NCBI GenBank assembly: GCA_033085395.1
Contig: JANQBS010000090.1
Span: forward strand, 84,250 to 148,249
Origin: Xanthoparmelia taractica
Taxonomy: Eukaryota > Ascomycota > Lecanoromycetes > Lecanorales > Parmeliaceae
DNA length: 64,000 bases
Direction: 5' to 3'
Below, piece after piece: positions 10,685 to 23,900 of this stretch. Below the pieces are notes generated by a model. The model did not search any database, was not told where the DNA came from, and saw only the letters and a list, made by a program, of their open reading frames with translations. Position 1 is the first letter of the stretch, and each line of letters opens with the position of its first letter. The position numbers and the translations under genes were made by a program.

Positions 10685-13492
10685 CTAGTAGGACAAAGAC
10701 ATGCTGAATCCACCCGTCAGCGGCTTATTCGCCGTGATGGTTTTCGCGCTCCCGGTCGGACTCAGCAGTATCACATCCGCGATACTCACATCCCCAGCAT
10801 CGTACCCAAACGACCCGCTCATGCTCAACGTCGTCCCGTCGTACGCGAATCCGATCACCGACGTCGCAGCCTGAGAGATTGATACGCCGTCGTCGAGGTA
10901 CAGGGACCCGGACGCTTTGCCGTCGACCCCTGGCGCCACGACGAGGTTGAAATTGAGCTCGCGCAGCGCGGCGGTGGTGTTGGCGCCGTCGGAGCGGAGC
11001 GGGATGACGGCGCCGCCTTTGATATAGACGGGGATTTGCGTGAGGTTGGCGTCGATGGTGACGGAGGCGCCGGTGCCGCGGAGGGGTTCGTAAGTGAAGA
11101 AGTCGTAGAATTGGTCGTCGGGGAAGTAGACGGAGACGCTTGTGGCACCTTCGTCCGTCACGGGCGCAACCAGGATGGAGGGACCGTAGAAGTATTGCAA
11201 GTCCAGAGGCAGGGTGTTGGGATCGGAGGGGTAGAGGAAGAACATGGGGTTGAGAAGCGGTGTGCCGTCGACGGATTGCTGATAGAGCGCTGTGTAGATG
11301 TAGTCGAGGAGCTGGTAGCGCGCCTTGATTGCTACTTTTGCGGCTTCGGTGACGCTTGCCCAGAGGTAGTATTCCTGATGGAGGACGTCGGTGGCGTCGT
11401 GGTTGCGGTAGAAGGGGTAGAATGCTCCCAGCATGGCCCAGCGTGCACAGAGCTCTTCGGTGGTGTTGCCGGCGTAACCGCAGACGTCAGATCCGACCAT
11501 CGGGATCTGGTAGATGGCTGCGAATGCAATCATCTCGGCAACCGAGATTCGGTAGTGGGGCCAGTCGGAATTGTTGTCGCCGAGCCAATGGCCAACGTAG
11601 CGGCCGGCGCCTGCGAAGGTGCTGCGGGTTATGACCAACGGTCGAAGGCCTGCGCGGCGGTTAAGCATGGCGCCGCGGCTCGTTTCGCTCATCATCGTGC
11701 CATAAAGGTTATGGGTGTCGTATTCGGCAAGGCCGTTCGCGTGGATCAGATCGGTGTTGATGGTGAGATTGCTAAGGGAACCGGCTTTGTTGTGGATGGA
11801 ATATGGTGGATCAAGGAGGTCGCGGTTGGGTAGACCCATCATGGCGCCTGCAGTACCGATCTGTCTCTTTTCGAAGAAGCGCCCCCGCCTTATGCGGCTA
11901 GAGGAGGAGGGCTGGAAGTCTGCGGGAAATCCGGGAATTGGGTAACCTGCATTGGGGCGGACTGCTGGAACTGGAGGGGGATCACTGTTAAAAACGGCGA
12001 AACCCGCTGGATCACTGCATGGATAGGGGCAGAAGTTGGAGGCTTCGTTCATGTCGATCCAGAGACCATCAATGTCAACGCCATCCGTTGGACTGAAGAA
12101 GGTGGAGAATTCGCTGTTCCAGTAGCCCTGGGTGGCTGAATTGAACCAGTCCGGAAAAGCGGCGATACCAGGCCAGACAACACCTTATTGGTGATGTGAG
12201 TCTCGAGTCTTCAGAAAACGTCTGCAACTAATGATTGACTTACCTTGGAAGATGGATCCATCGCTATTCTTCATAAAGACACCTGCGCTCTCACCGTTCT
12301 CGAAAGCAGAATAATTTTGATACGCGACAGCAGGGTCTACCATCACGATATAATGCTGCTCATGATTATGAAGGTAAGTGACGAGCTCTTGCATCTTTTC
12401 CAACGGGAATCGTTCTGGATCCAGTGTGAAGACCTTGGCAATGTAAGCTTCCATTTGGCGTTAGTAGGGAGTTGATTTACCTTTCGCATATCCATGTAGT
12501 CGATATCGGTCCACATTGTCTCCAAGGGTATTTCAGCAACAGAGTAATTCGCAACGACTGCGGCAACCTCATAGACATCTTGCATGCCGTATCGACACTG
12601 ATGGAACCCAAAGCTCCAATATGGCATCATGGTGGGCTGGCCGATGACGTCGCTGTATTGCCTAGCGACGTCAACTGGCCCCGGACCAGCAAGGAAGTAG
12701 AGGTCGATGACCCCTCCAATAATGTTGTATTCGAGGTACTGTCCCGCGGCATCGCTGTTGATATTCAGGTCCATACCATCGCTGTTCAGCATGAAAACCC
12801 CATGAGTCTTACTGCTGCTTGCGCGGTGCTCGAAGTAGATTGGGTGGTTTCCGTAGAGGTTAGTCCCTGGCGGGATCAAGTACGCATCTCGAGACCATAA
12901 TGTGCGCGTGTAGTCAGTAGTTGGGCGCCGGAAAGGGTCGGTATCCTCTCCGAACCCATAGATATTGGGATTCGCCGGAAGGGAAGTGCGAAGTCGGAGA
13001 TACTGAGACTCGAAAACCAGTGCCGTCCCTGAAGTGTCAAAGATGGTCTCTCCGCTATCTGTGCGCTGGATGGCGAAAGAGAAGGGGTCCCGCGTCAGAT
13101 TGAATGATAGGAGTGAGCCTCCGGCAGAGACAGTGTCGTTGCCAGGTCGCCCTACAACCGACTCCGGGACTTGATAGGCTGTTTCACTCTGATCAAATAT
13201 TTTGACATGAAGGCGAGAGTCTGTGACATTGTCAACCGCTTCCTAGTTGTTTACCACGTGACAAGCCTCGCTACTAACCTGTTTGGTACTGCACCAGAAG
13301 CGTCAGATCGGGAAGGTCGTAGCCGTAAACATTGCATCCGTCACCGGCCAGCGTCAGTGATGCGGTCAGACCAGAGTCAGTCTGGACGACATCGCTGGCG
13401 GTATAGCCAGGGCAACTGCTTAGATCCTGAGAGAGTACGGATTCCAAAGAGGCTAGAAGGAGGAGCCCAGCGGCTCCAAGTGTGGAGAACAT
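10685..13492 (-). CDS. agdC: secreted GH31 alpha-glucosidase, AgdC type
   Basis: Four exons close in phase: 13492-13279, 13220-12481, 12433-12244 and 12183-10685, giving 880 residues, close to the length I recall for AgdC-type enzymes. A signal peptide is clear (MFSTLGAAGLLLLASLESV, with cleavage likely after the Ser-Gln region). The catalytic block GLWIDMNEASNF near residue 420 carries the nucleophile Asp, and HWLGDNNSDW near residue 585 the acid/base Asp. The start of the catalytic barrel shows MPYWSFGFHQCRYGM and ETMWTDIDYMD. It should hydrolyse alpha-glucosides such as maltose outside the cell; family members also show some beta-glucosidase activity. A TATA-like box lies about 110 bp upstream. 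An upstream in-frame ATG at 13588 would destroy the signal peptide, so 13492 is chosen. Confidence 0.95.
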
Positions 13493-13601
13493 GAGATGAT
13501 GACTTGGGAGAATGAGGAGAGGAAGAGAAGGTTGGTCTCGTCGAGGGATGTGAAGGAAGGAAGGGAGAAGGGGGAAGAGAATGTACACTTCTTACCCCCC
13601 A

Positions 13602-13609
13602 TATTTATA
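13602..13609 (-). promoter_or_regulatory. TATA-like box of the GH31 gene
   Basis: The minus strand reads TATAAATA here, 110-117 bp before the chosen start codon of the alpha-glucosidase gene. The leader between them is pyrimidine-rich on the coding strand, as in many strongly expressed fungal genes. Its function is inferred from position. Confidence 0.5.
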
Positions 13610-14666
13610 GATCTAGCCTCTGTGTTGAGGGTGAACGGTGGCGAAAGATGAAGAAATTATCCCCAATGAATCCCCGCTTTTGGGGTCACGGGGGGGGGAA
13701 AGGTGGTAGTTGGTAGATAGGATATGACAATGCAGACGAGTTGCATGGGGGGATGCTCGAGCCTCTTAGTGGCTTGTGCCTGAGGGAAAAAAGAGAGATG
13801 GAAAATTCTCCGTCGGGAGTGACGTCTTGCATGTCCGGCAATATATTCCAATTTTGTACAATTCTTTCCTCCATGCGTACAAACAGGAGTACTCCGTACG
13901 GGGCTGTCCAGGCTGTGTTTGGACCTCTCAGTGGATATGAATTGATCAACACACCATTTGTCCCCCCCCCGGCTGGAGGGAAGTGAAGCCCTGCATATTT
14001 GCCCGACTCTCGGTGTTACTTGGGGGGGGTCACTGTCGATGGGGCACACGTGTCGTGGAGCAAGTCAGCTGACAGGATAGCTAATGGCTGGAAAGGAAAA
14101 ATAATACGAAATTACTAGTCACGTTAAAGGAAGGTGCTTTGATACCCAAGAATAATGAGTTGACGTGAGGAGAAGGGGGGGGAGTGACCGAGTGATGGGG
14201 GAAATGGCAGGAATGATGATGGTACTCGGTTGCGTGAAATTGTCGCGAGAGTGCAAGTTCCGACAGGCGGAAGTAGAGATACCTTGGAAAGTATCTCAAT
14301 ATGCCAGCACGTTGTAGCACATTATCTTGACTGGCTGCATCTTCGACGGTCAGACAAGATTGCCGGGGGGGGGGGGAAGAAATGGGGGAAATTGGAAGGA
14401 TGATGCAGTTTCTCCGTACTCCGTGTGACATGATGTGACCTGTACATTGAGTTATGAGTACCTATCACCGAATGTCTTCTATAGATGCGACCAAAAATTG
14501 TCGCATGTCAGCTGGTTCATAATCATCATAAGCTGCATATTCTTCTGCAGAGAGAATGATCTGGCGAACTCTGACTAGATCAAAAACAATCCGTAGTTAG
14601 GTTCATGCAGGAAAGCAATAGAATCAGAGGTACCAAGTACGAAGTGGGGAATAGTACTCCGTACAG

Positions 14667-14692
14667 TAATAATAATAATGATAATAATAATA
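14667..14692. repeat. AAT microsatellite
   Basis: Eight to nine TAA/AAT units interrupted once by a G. It is located in the non-coding region between the GH31 and hydantoinase genes. Confidence 0.85.
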
Positions 14693-15123
14693 GTGGAGTG
14701 CAGCATCATTTAACAAGTACCGGCATGATTAGAACGAGAATTGATACCAAAGATACTAAGTACAGTAAGATACCTTGTACTTCTATGCTGCATGACAAGT
14801 CACGCATGAAATCTCAGAGCCTCGGCGAACCCTTCTCTGATTTTCCATCAGATTGCGGGGAAAAGGCGCGGCGCTAATGCTGACCCGTTGCTACTACCGC
14901 TTTTCCGCCAATTGATTATTCGTTGCCCCAGAATCCTCCTGTAACCCCCTCTACCCCCTCTACCACCCTAAAACTTGTACCCCCCAACTGGCCCCCCTCT
15001 CCCCCCTAAAAACCCATCAAAAGCTACCTACGTATTCAGGTTCTTGATTCAAAGTACATCACTCACCGCTCTCTACCACGTCCAATCAATAATCACCAAA
15101 AGCAAAGTCACACTCTCCCCTTA

Positions 15124-15142
15124 CCCCCCCCCCCCCCCCCCC
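15124..15142. repeat. 19-nt poly-C tract
   Basis: An uninterrupted run of 19 C, the longest of several G/C runs in 13.6-15.2 kb. It lies about 120 nt beyond the stop codon of the hydantoinase gene. Confidence 0.9.
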
Positions 15143-15259
15143 AATCATACTGTACACAAGTCAATCATAATTGGACGCAAACTTGGAAATATGTATGAGT
15201 AACCTGAACTAAAAGTATCACACAAAAAGAATCTGACATGCTCCACTTCCATCTTTTGC

Positions 15260-16959
15260 CTAGAAGCCTTCCACCTCCCAATCACCTTGTCCTTTACCCC
15301 TTGCCAGTCCACTCTCTCCCCTCTTGATAAACTTTCCGAAGCCTTTCTCGCCCACCACGCCTCCTTCATCACGCGCCCACATGACTCGTCCCCGTAGGAT
15401 CGTCCATCTCGGCCAGTTCTCCACTTCTCTCCCCTCATATGGCGTATAGTCGACATGGTGATGCAGTTGCCCGTTGGTCAGCCCGAACGGCTCCAATTTC
15501 CCCGGCGCATACCAGATACACAAGTCCGCGTCGCTCAAGCCCGGCAATAATGCCCCTTTTTGCGGATACAGCCCGTACAGCTTGGCCGCGTTCGTACTCG
15601 TCACTTCCACGAATCTGCTCAACCCCAGCCTCTTGACCCCTTCACAAAGTACGAGCGGCAGCCTTGTCTCCACGCCCGGGCAGCCGTTCGGGATGTATCT
15701 GAATCTGCCTTCGGGGTATTCCTCACTCAGCACGCTCTTTTTACCCCTCTCACCGTCGTCGTAGACAAACGGGCAGTGGTCTGATGAAAGTATAGTGAAA
15801 GTACCATTCGCGAGTCCACGCCAAATGGCCTCGTGGTCCTCTGATCCTTCCCGCGGCGGCGGTGAACAGACGCATTTGGCGCCTTCGAATCCTGGCTTAT
15901 CGAGATCGGAACGCGTAAGGAAGAGGTACTGCGGGCATGTCTCCGCATAGATCGGCAGCCCCTGGGTCTGCGCCTGCCTGATATGGACAGCCGCTGATGG
16001 AGAGGAGACATGTACGATCAGGATAGGTGTGTCAATGATAGAAGACAGAGCGATAGCACGATTCGTAGCTTCCGTTTCCACAACCTGAGGACGGGAGGTA
16101 GCGTGGTACTTTGGCGCATACAGTCCTCTAGTCTCGAGCTGTTTAGTCATCCAGGAGAGTATGTCCCCATTTTCGGCGTGGATTAATGTCGTGATGCCGT
16201 TCCTGCGCGCTTCCAAGAGGACGTCTAAGATCTGGTTGTCGCGGAGTTGGAGAGCTTCGTATGTCATGTAGATCTTCAGACTTGAAACACCCCGTTCGCG
16301 AAGGGCGGGAAACTCTGAGAGGACGCTTGGGGTAGGATTGGAGATGAGGAGGTGGAAGGAGTAGTCCGTGTAGCAGTTCTGATTTGCTTTCATGTGCGTT
16401 TGTTGCAGGACGGGGAGGAGGGCGGGATCGCTTTTACTTTGAGGTGCGAATGTTACCTTTGGGTTTTCGGAGTCAGTTGTATCTCTTTGCGAAGGAAAAG
16501 GAGTCACATGACAATCCTCGTGAAGGTTATCTCTTGAAACATGCCATTTATACGTACGACTGTGGTTGTGCCGCCGCAGATTGCTGATCTAGTTCCTAAC
16601 GTTGTTCCTTAAGCGCTCTGGTGATGCCCAATAGTAGGTATGGTGTACCCGTTTCATAATCGTCTGCACTTTTTCCTTTGCCAAACAGCGGCGGTTCATC
16701 GAGGTGAATGTGAGCATCAACGCCTCCCGGCTAGGAGGGCTCAGGTCAACCTCACGTCTGAATCAGCGCCTGGAAAAGCTCAATATACCATGACATATCC
16801 ACCTTCCGCGTCAATGACCCTCGTCGCTACGATTCCGGTCAACGAGGCCTTTGGAGCTAGAAGGGCTATCTTCTCGTGCTTGATGGCAATGTCATAGTGG
16901 CCAATATCCGAGGCGGTGACAACCAGACCATTGATGACAAGGAGATCATAGGGTTCCAT
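15260..16959 (-). CDS. dihydropyrimidinase / D-hydantoinase
   Basis: Four exons close in phase: 16959-16789, 16730-16649, 16595-16558 (38 nt) and 16456-15260, giving 495 residues. All binuclear metal ligands of the amidohydrolase fold are present: the HIH pair at 64/66 in VDAHIHLDEP, the Lys to be carboxylated at about 158 in SLKIYMTYE, His at about 190 in IHAENGD, His in VHVSSPSAA, and Asp in SSDHCPF. The NGCPGVETRLPLV block and length are those of dihydropyrimidinases, which open dihydrouracil/dihydrothymine or hydantoin rings. A role in pyrimidine degradation is the likely one; allantoinase is less likely because of the SSDHCPF and GCPGVETR blocks. The start was chosen because MEPYDLLVING begins the small beta domain directly. 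Confidence 0.93.
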
Positions 16960-17631
16960 GGTCAGGTCTGCAAGTCTGATTCTAAGGACCGTAGATGATG
17001 TCCCAGGTTCGCGGCTGTCGACTTGTACATCTTCGCGATAGTCAATTCGACAAGCAGAACGCCTTGGCGAATCAGAAATCAACGAATTGGTTAGGCTTCG
17101 TAAATTTCTTATCTGCGTTATCAGTATTCGTGTACCTGCACTAAGTAGTGCTCTTACCCCTTTTAGGAAGGTGGACAAGATGTTGAGAGCAGAGGGTACT
17201 CAGATGCTCAGCTGAAAAGCTATTCCACAATGCACTTTCATTATTTTGAACACCGTCAGTACGGTGAGCAACCTACAACGAAGAGGGACCCATTGATCTT
17301 GCATTGTTGAGACCCAGAACATCTGGTCGCACCCGGCACAATGCCCCTTCAAGAGCGTGCCAAGTAATTCCGAAGTCCTACTAAGAACGTTCTCCAATTG
17401 AAGTTTTTGGATGTCGGCCACTACTGAAAAGATGTTGGGCAAAACCCTACCTAGGAAATGGATACAGAGCGTCAACCAAGCTTCTGGACTAATCTGGCAT
17501 CTTGTTTTGTTTGATTGGCAGGGACACTGATCTGCTTTCACAGCCCTAGATTACTAGCTCCTCCTTAACATCATCAATGTCATATAACCAACCATGCCCC
17601 GGACAACTCGAGCTTTGAGAATTTGAACAAC
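16960..17631. other. intergenic region
   Basis: Gap between the hydantoinase start and the stop of the J-domain gene. Minus-strand codons continue open upstream of the hydantoinase start but without family similarity. Nothing else is seen. Confidence 0.4.
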
Positions 17632-19748
17632 CTAGCCGTATCTATCCTTACAGTACGTACAAGCCTGTACATCACAGCTCGGGCATCGCATGACCGTACA
17701 GACTTTGTGACAGAAGTTGCATTCATGTTCGGAATCAATGATGTCCCAGAATCCCCTGTGGACTTCCAGATGCGAATCATGGAAGTCGTTGCAGAAAGGA
17801 GGGTCATAATCCTCGTCATCATATTCGTTGTCCTCCCCAGCAACCGAAGGTTCGGGCGTCTCCTCAGTGAAGCCTCGATCGGGGTCAGAACCGTCGTAGC
17901 TCACTCTTGGGATAGCCATATATTCACTTGGAGGTCGTTCATCATTCTGCCCGTCATACATAGGCAGCGTCATCCTCGGTGGTTGTTCAGCCTCGGTACA
18001 CTTGCCACCATAAGGTCTCGCTGCTTGAGGTGTGGTCAGCCTTTGATCGGACAAAGAGCCTTCATTCTTAGTTGATGGCTGCGCTTGGTCACTCTTTGAT
18101 TTTCCTTTGGTATGTGTCTCTGTCCTTGAACTGGCTTGCTCAGTTTCTTTGCGAGCAGTTCTCTCATTTCTTGCGGCCGTTTTCCTTGCCTGAAACAGAA
18201 ACATAGTCAGCATGCCCAATTGAAGAACTCGACCTCGAGCGCAAGCCCGTTCAGGGAGCTAAAGTTAGCGTAGGAAGCAATTGTCATTTCTAAATCACTT
18301 CCTGCGACTTAGGTAGAGCTAACAACGTGGAGGATTTGGCTGTGAATGTACACACCTCTCGCAGCTTGACGTCGGCTTCATTCGCTTCTTGCTCCCGACC
18401 CCGATCTCTCATTAATTTCGCTATTCGCTTATACTCATCTAGGCACTCCTTGAGACGCCTTTCCAGAGATTTTCGCTTGATTGCTAGCTCAAAGATATAC
18501 TCTTGATCCTCGTCTTTTCTTTCATCCTAATGATGATCTTGGAGTCAGCATGCTGTCATCAAGAGATAGACTCAACGACCAAGATAATTATACAAGAACA
18601 AATAGGGGGAAAGGCGCCCATTCCATGAAATGCAATGGGGATATAGGACCATCCTGTAGGTCATGTTTAGGAGGAAGGGCCTTATCCTGGACCCAAAATA
18701 TGTTTCCTGACCCAAGACTAAGTCTCAAAAAGAAGTCACTCTGGGAATAACGTACCTTCATTGCCCTTTTTGACTTACCCACCATGGCTCCTGTTTTTTC
18801 AATATCGGCTTGGATGCTGATTATCTTGGAGAGCAAGAGCAGTAGCTCAGCCGGCCATTTCTTCTCGGATTGCTTTCTTTCTGCCTTTCTGTGACTTGAC
18901 CGTTCTTTCTTCGCCCTCTTGAGTCTCTCTTGGTACTCCTTCTGTACCTTGTCCGACCAGTCTGGGTCAGGATACTGTTGGGACGGTGGCTTCCCCCAAT
19001 AGCCGTCGTCTTCACGCCTGTCTCTTTCGGCTTTTTCCCAAGCTTCTTGCTGTTCCTTGTGGTTGTCTGCCCCGGCCTTGAATTCTCCTGTGCCCTGATC
19101 AAACAGATACTCCGGTGGTGATGTTCGTGTATCACTCTTATTTCTTTCGGCCCCCTTGCGAGCTTCGTTGCGGGCTTCACGCTGTCGCTCATAATGCTCG
19201 GAACTGTACCTATCCTTCTGCATCGGATTCCTTTGCTCGCCCCGTCCATTACTGTCAGTAGCACCATGAAAATACGTTGGGCCGCTCCAGTATTCATCAT
19301 CTTCACGGCGTGCTTGATTCGCCCTTTCTTGTGCTCTGCTCGTCCAGTCCCAAGCCCGGCTTCGCATTTTTTCTTGCCACATACGGGTCGCAACGCTAGG
19401 GTCGGATGATGTTTGAGGTGGCCAAGCTGGCTGTGGCGATTGCTTTGCCCTTTGGCTTGATGAGAGAATCGCGTCATACTTCCTTCGATAATGTTCATTG
19501 GAGAGTGTCTCATAGGCCGCGCTGAGCTGGGTCAAAGTAGATACGCTTGTCAACTATCATGGCAGGTTCTGTAATATGGGGCTTCTACTGACATTTTGAA
19601 AGGCTGCAACGGCTCGAGGATTGCAAGGATCTTTGTCTGGGTGACACTTCAAAGCCAGTCTGTGGTAGGCGTCTCTGATCTCTTTCACATTTGCTTGTTG
19701 GGTGATGCCCAGTAGTTCGTAATAGGTCTGATGCGAGGATAACGCCAT
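17632..19748 (-). CDS. J-domain protein with C-terminal triple-CxxC cluster
   Basis: Four exons close in phase: 19748-19593, 19526-18756, 18526-18356 and 18189-17632, giving 551 residues. Residues 7-70 form a J domain: YYELLGITQQA, the HPDKDP loop with the HPD motif that stimulates Hsp70 ATPase, then AAFQNLSAAYETLSNEHYRRKYD after splicing. Residues ~100-400 are charged and helical, rich in Arg, Glu and Lys, and probably coiled coil. An acidic stretch follows, and the last 35 residues contain three CxxC pairs (CNFCHKVC, CPSC, CTYC) that look like a small zinc site. There is no signal peptide, so the protein is cytosolic or nuclear. It is not a canonical type I or II DnaJ: no G/F region and no central zinc-finger repeats. 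The client is unknown. Confidence 0.88.
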
Positions 19749-20956
19749 TGCTGAGGTTATAAATGAGAGTCGCCTTTTTGGCTGGGGCTGTCTCTGGCGT
19801 TCAAATCGTCACTGCGGCTTATGCAGAAGTTAGCAGACAGATTTTAGGGGCACGGCATATCTGCCTGCTTGTGCCGATGTTGCTATGATGGCTTCGTTGA
19901 CTTCGACTCGCACCGACAAGGTACGTAAGTAAAGACACCGATGATGGCATCCAGATGGCTCGCAAACTTGTCGATCAGATCCAGGTCTTTCCGAGGTGGT
20001 GGTAGTCCGCGACTTTGCTGTCCCAGTCGAGTTTACGTACCTATATTTGCAGCCTGCAGTATTGATGTGTCGAGTTGAGACTTTTAAGGGCGAGCCGACG
20101 TTATGGCCAGTGTAGGCGGTCAATGGACGACACAAGTAGCCTTATTAATGATAAACGATAAATAATGATCACTGACGAGGGTAAATAAACGTTGAGGATA
20201 TTCTGTCACTCCAATCCGCCTACTTCACTTGAACGAACTGTGTTAAATGAAGGGTAAGGACGGTGGTGTGAGAAATGCATGTTTACCTCAGTATTAGTGC
20301 ATGATGCATTTAAGAAATATTGGGTGAGCGATGGCTAATGTACAGGACAGAGAGTTCACTAGTCGTTCTTTCCAACGACAATACATCCAACGACAGATTC
20401 ATGAAAGTAGGTCATATCAAAAGTTTAGAAAAGTGCATCTGCTTCTATTAACACTAGGTTTTACCATCAATTGGCCAGATCGCAAACACACCTTTGAGAG
20501 AAGAAGGATGCTTCTCTCTAATACTCCTCCAGCTAAAGTACTATAGTTCCTGACAATGACTTCTTACGTGGTTTGCTGGCTCATGTAAGAGACATCCGCC
20601 TGTCTCGAATCAATAAATTACGCCGATACATCCTAGATAAATATCTGACCAAACGGCCAAACTTGATGGATGATCTCGCACTCAAATATTTTCGAGCATC
20701 AGTCTTGTCTCATACCACTCACACAGGTGAGATTGGCATCCAGCTCAAGATCAAGCGATGGGGAAGCGGAAGACCGAGCGAGGCGAGAGACTTGGGTATT
20801 GGGAGGTTTGAGAGGCAAGGAAGGGCAGGATGGACAGTCAAAATATTAACTGATGGATATTGATGATGTATGTACACCACAATCATCGCCCTAGCACTGT
20901 TTTCTTTGACTCAGGGTCCAAGGCATCCGACTCTCCTTGGTTCCCATCAATCATGA
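19749..20956. other. intergenic region
   Basis: About 1.2 kb between the J-domain gene start and the RSE1 stop. It is AT-richer than its neighbours at 20100-20700. Short open frames on both strands have no family features. It holds the J-domain gene promoter and the RSE1 3' end. Confidence 0.4.
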
Positions 20957-23900
20957 TCAGTACGCTACTCTTGTTCGCATATCCTGCAGGTCCGTAAGCC
21001 ATTTCGAGCTTTGTGGATATGGGTAGGGTAGGACTTACAGATATCTTGCGCTCGATCTCCCGAACCGATCTGTCCAGCTCTCCCGCAATCATCTGTTTCT
21101 TGTCGTTGGACAGCAACGCATACCGCTCGCATAAGTCTCCATCGATCATGCCCTTAACCGGCGCATAATATCCCCGATACATAAGATGATCTCGGCCAGC
21201 CAGAGGTGCATCTTCACTTCTTAGATGCTGTTCCAATGTCTGGAAAAAGTCGACATCTTCTCGGCTGACAAATGGCACAAAGATTCCTAAAGTTCCTTGC
21301 AAGCCAGTCCAGACAAGGACATCCCGTCCTCCAGCCACCAGCTGCGTCTTTTGTATGCTTGTAGGCACGTCCTGTGCATAAAAGTGACACATTAAGGAAA
21401 TACGATTTGGAGCGCCTTGGAGGTACTGCCTCTCGTGGATGAGATGAGCGCCCGAGCCATCCTCGTCGGCTTCTTCGGAGACCTTTTGGGGACAACGTAG
21501 CAGCCAAATGTTTCCGAACTTGTCGCCACCAGCAACGGTCTCATAGTCGACCATGGTGCTGCACGTCGTCCATCTTGCAATCACATCATCCACAAAGGGT
21601 ATCAAGCGATTCTCCTGGAATTTGTAGACAACGTAAACAACACTCTCCTGCACATCGCTGACAATGATGCGGCTGCCTTGGGTCTGTAAACCGACGACAA
21701 GATTAGGTACCACTTGGGCTTGGCATTTTCGTAGCAATTGCTTGAGACCTAAGTCGTAGATGCGAAGCTCATTGCCCACACCGGCTAAGAGACGACCTTG
21801 GAAGCCAAGCAGGGCTTGTGGAGGTTCCTCGATTTTGGTTTTGTGGATGAACTCTAACTCTTTGCCATCTTCGAGGAACCGGTAGACATAGATGAAGCCG
21901 GCAGTAAATGATCGCGGAGCCACCACGACGTCTTTGCCAGTGCCCACTACGAGGAAAGTTTCATCATCCTGACTTGAGAATGAAACAGCTGCTATACTGA
22001 CGGTAACCTCGTTGTCCTCTAGGTCAATCCGCTGAAGAACAGCTTTCGCGGTTACGGGATCAACGATATGTATACACGACGCCCAATGGCCTTGAGCACG
22101 AGGATAGCCAAATTCCTCGGGTGGGAGCTCAGCGGCGTCACCATTAGTGAGGGTGGAATCATTCAAAAGGCGTTGCTTGGTAGACGGTGAAAGGGTATTG
22201 TTGTCGGCTTCGATTGTGTAGAACAAAGGTTGGTCTGGATGCCGGACAAATTTACGTGGGGTGTACGTAAGGGGTATCGACTGCTGGAGGAGATTGTTGC
22301 CCAGCTTGTCGATGGAGAAGATCCTAGGTAGGTGTACATTAGCCCCAATGGAGTAAGTAGCACTGTAAGCTGTTCGTGTGAAGGGGGGAAAGCCATATTT
22401 CAGAAGGAACAATTGGAAGTGATAAAAGGGTTTTTCCTCATAGTCGCAGATGACATCGGAGGAAACCGCTTGTGCGTCATCATGTGTGGCAGACTTAAAC
22501 GGGGTTGAAACGATGATAAGGGGCTCACCTCAAGCTCTTCCCCTCGATCCCGACCATTCCCTCCGGACACTGCTCGCTGCTAAAATTCGAAGCATACTCT
22601 AATCCAACATAGTCCAAAGGTGTGAGCATGAAGCCTTTCGTCTGAGTATCAGAATATCCAAGCCATGGCCGAGAGCTGAGTGCAAGAACAGATGCCTGCC
22701 CTTTCACAGATACTCGAAACAGCTTGGCAGGCTTAGGACCGAGAAAGCGCGTTCGCGTGTCTGATAGTTCACCAGTGACTTCATCGAGGACTGTGCGAAG
22801 ATAGACGCCAGAATAGAGACCTATATGCAAATAAAGCGTGGATCCACCAGAGGTTGAGTCTGCCATTGCCATGACTGCGAGCGCGCTCGGCGCGGAAGTC
22901 AAAGCTTGAACAGATTTGTTCTCTAGCGTAGAGTCCGGGTCCAGACTCAGTATTCGCACAGTGGAGTCATCGCAGCCGACTGCGAGGAACTGGCTTCGTA
23001 CACGACCTTCTGGAACCTCGCCAAGGCTCAAGCACGTCACGGTACCGCTCATCTCTCGCTTTTCGTCGTACTCTGCCAAGGATCCGTCTTGATCCATCTC
23101 GAAGTAGACAATCTCCCCGGAGCTTAAAGCCACCGCGACTTGTCGTTCATTTGTTGTCGCCGCAACGATGGATCGATGTTGCGGTGCTGGCCATTCATTG
23201 ACTCGTCGATCTGCTCTTATATGCCTGATACCTTTGGGATGAACTTGAATCAAGGCATCTTCGCCAAGCTGTTGGACTGCGAGTGTTGGAGCAGATGAAA
23301 GAAATCCGGTGTCGGTGACTTCTTCTACTGTTTCACCTATGCTCAAGACCAAGGTCCCATTGTTGAAAGAGAGCACAATGTAAGCATCGTATTCGTCGCC
23401 GCGGGTGATCTTGGTAGTCCAGACAGCCGATGGGACATACGGTAACTCCGAATCCACAATGTCGTTAACCTCCAAGCCGTGTTTGAGCGTTCGAAACGAA
23501 CTTCGTGCCCCACTCCCACATATAGAGTATATCTGAGGCGCGTCTTCCTCGGTAAGGTTTGCAACTTTGCAGTCAAGCTGCGGATTCATTGAATCGATGC
23601 TTTCCACCAGATTGACGTTTTCTGCTCCTCGCGGATGGAAGTACGCTGGATCGTACTTTGCGGTCGGTTCCACAGGAAATGAGTCGCTATCAAACTCGGT
23701 CTCTTCATCATCATCCCCGAGCTTTTCGAATTGGTAGAAATGGTGGTTGCCTGTTTCACTTGCAACGAACAGGAAGCCACTTTTGAGAATGCAAAGGTTG
23801 GTGGCTATGGGAACGGTATCGAAGTATTTGATCTTCAATTTCTTGACTTCGCCAGTTGGTTGGCCGGCTTCATCTTCCACCATTTCAAGCGTGACTTTGA

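Larger units (their letters stand above)
13493..15259. other. intergenic region with homopolymer tracts
   Basis: No gene is supported. It is the upstream side of the GH31 gene and the downstream side of the hydantoinase gene. It contains G/C runs at 13690-13698 (9 G), 13962-13970 (9 C), 14175-14182 (8 G), 14365-14376 (12 G) and 15124-15142 (19 C). It also holds two exact copies of the palindromic word GTACTCCGTAC (13889-13899 and 14654-14664) and an AAT-type microsatellite. Confidence 0.55.

Noticed and set aside
11036..11833. 265-codon plus-strand open frame inside the GH31 gene
   Set aside because: Antisense shadow of the GH31 exon; Val/Gly-rich composition reflects the GC-rich third positions of the real gene.
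13493..13588. upstream in-frame ATG at 13588 as the GH31 start
   Set aside because: It would bury the clear signal peptide beginning at 13492 under 32 extra residues rich in Pro and Leu.
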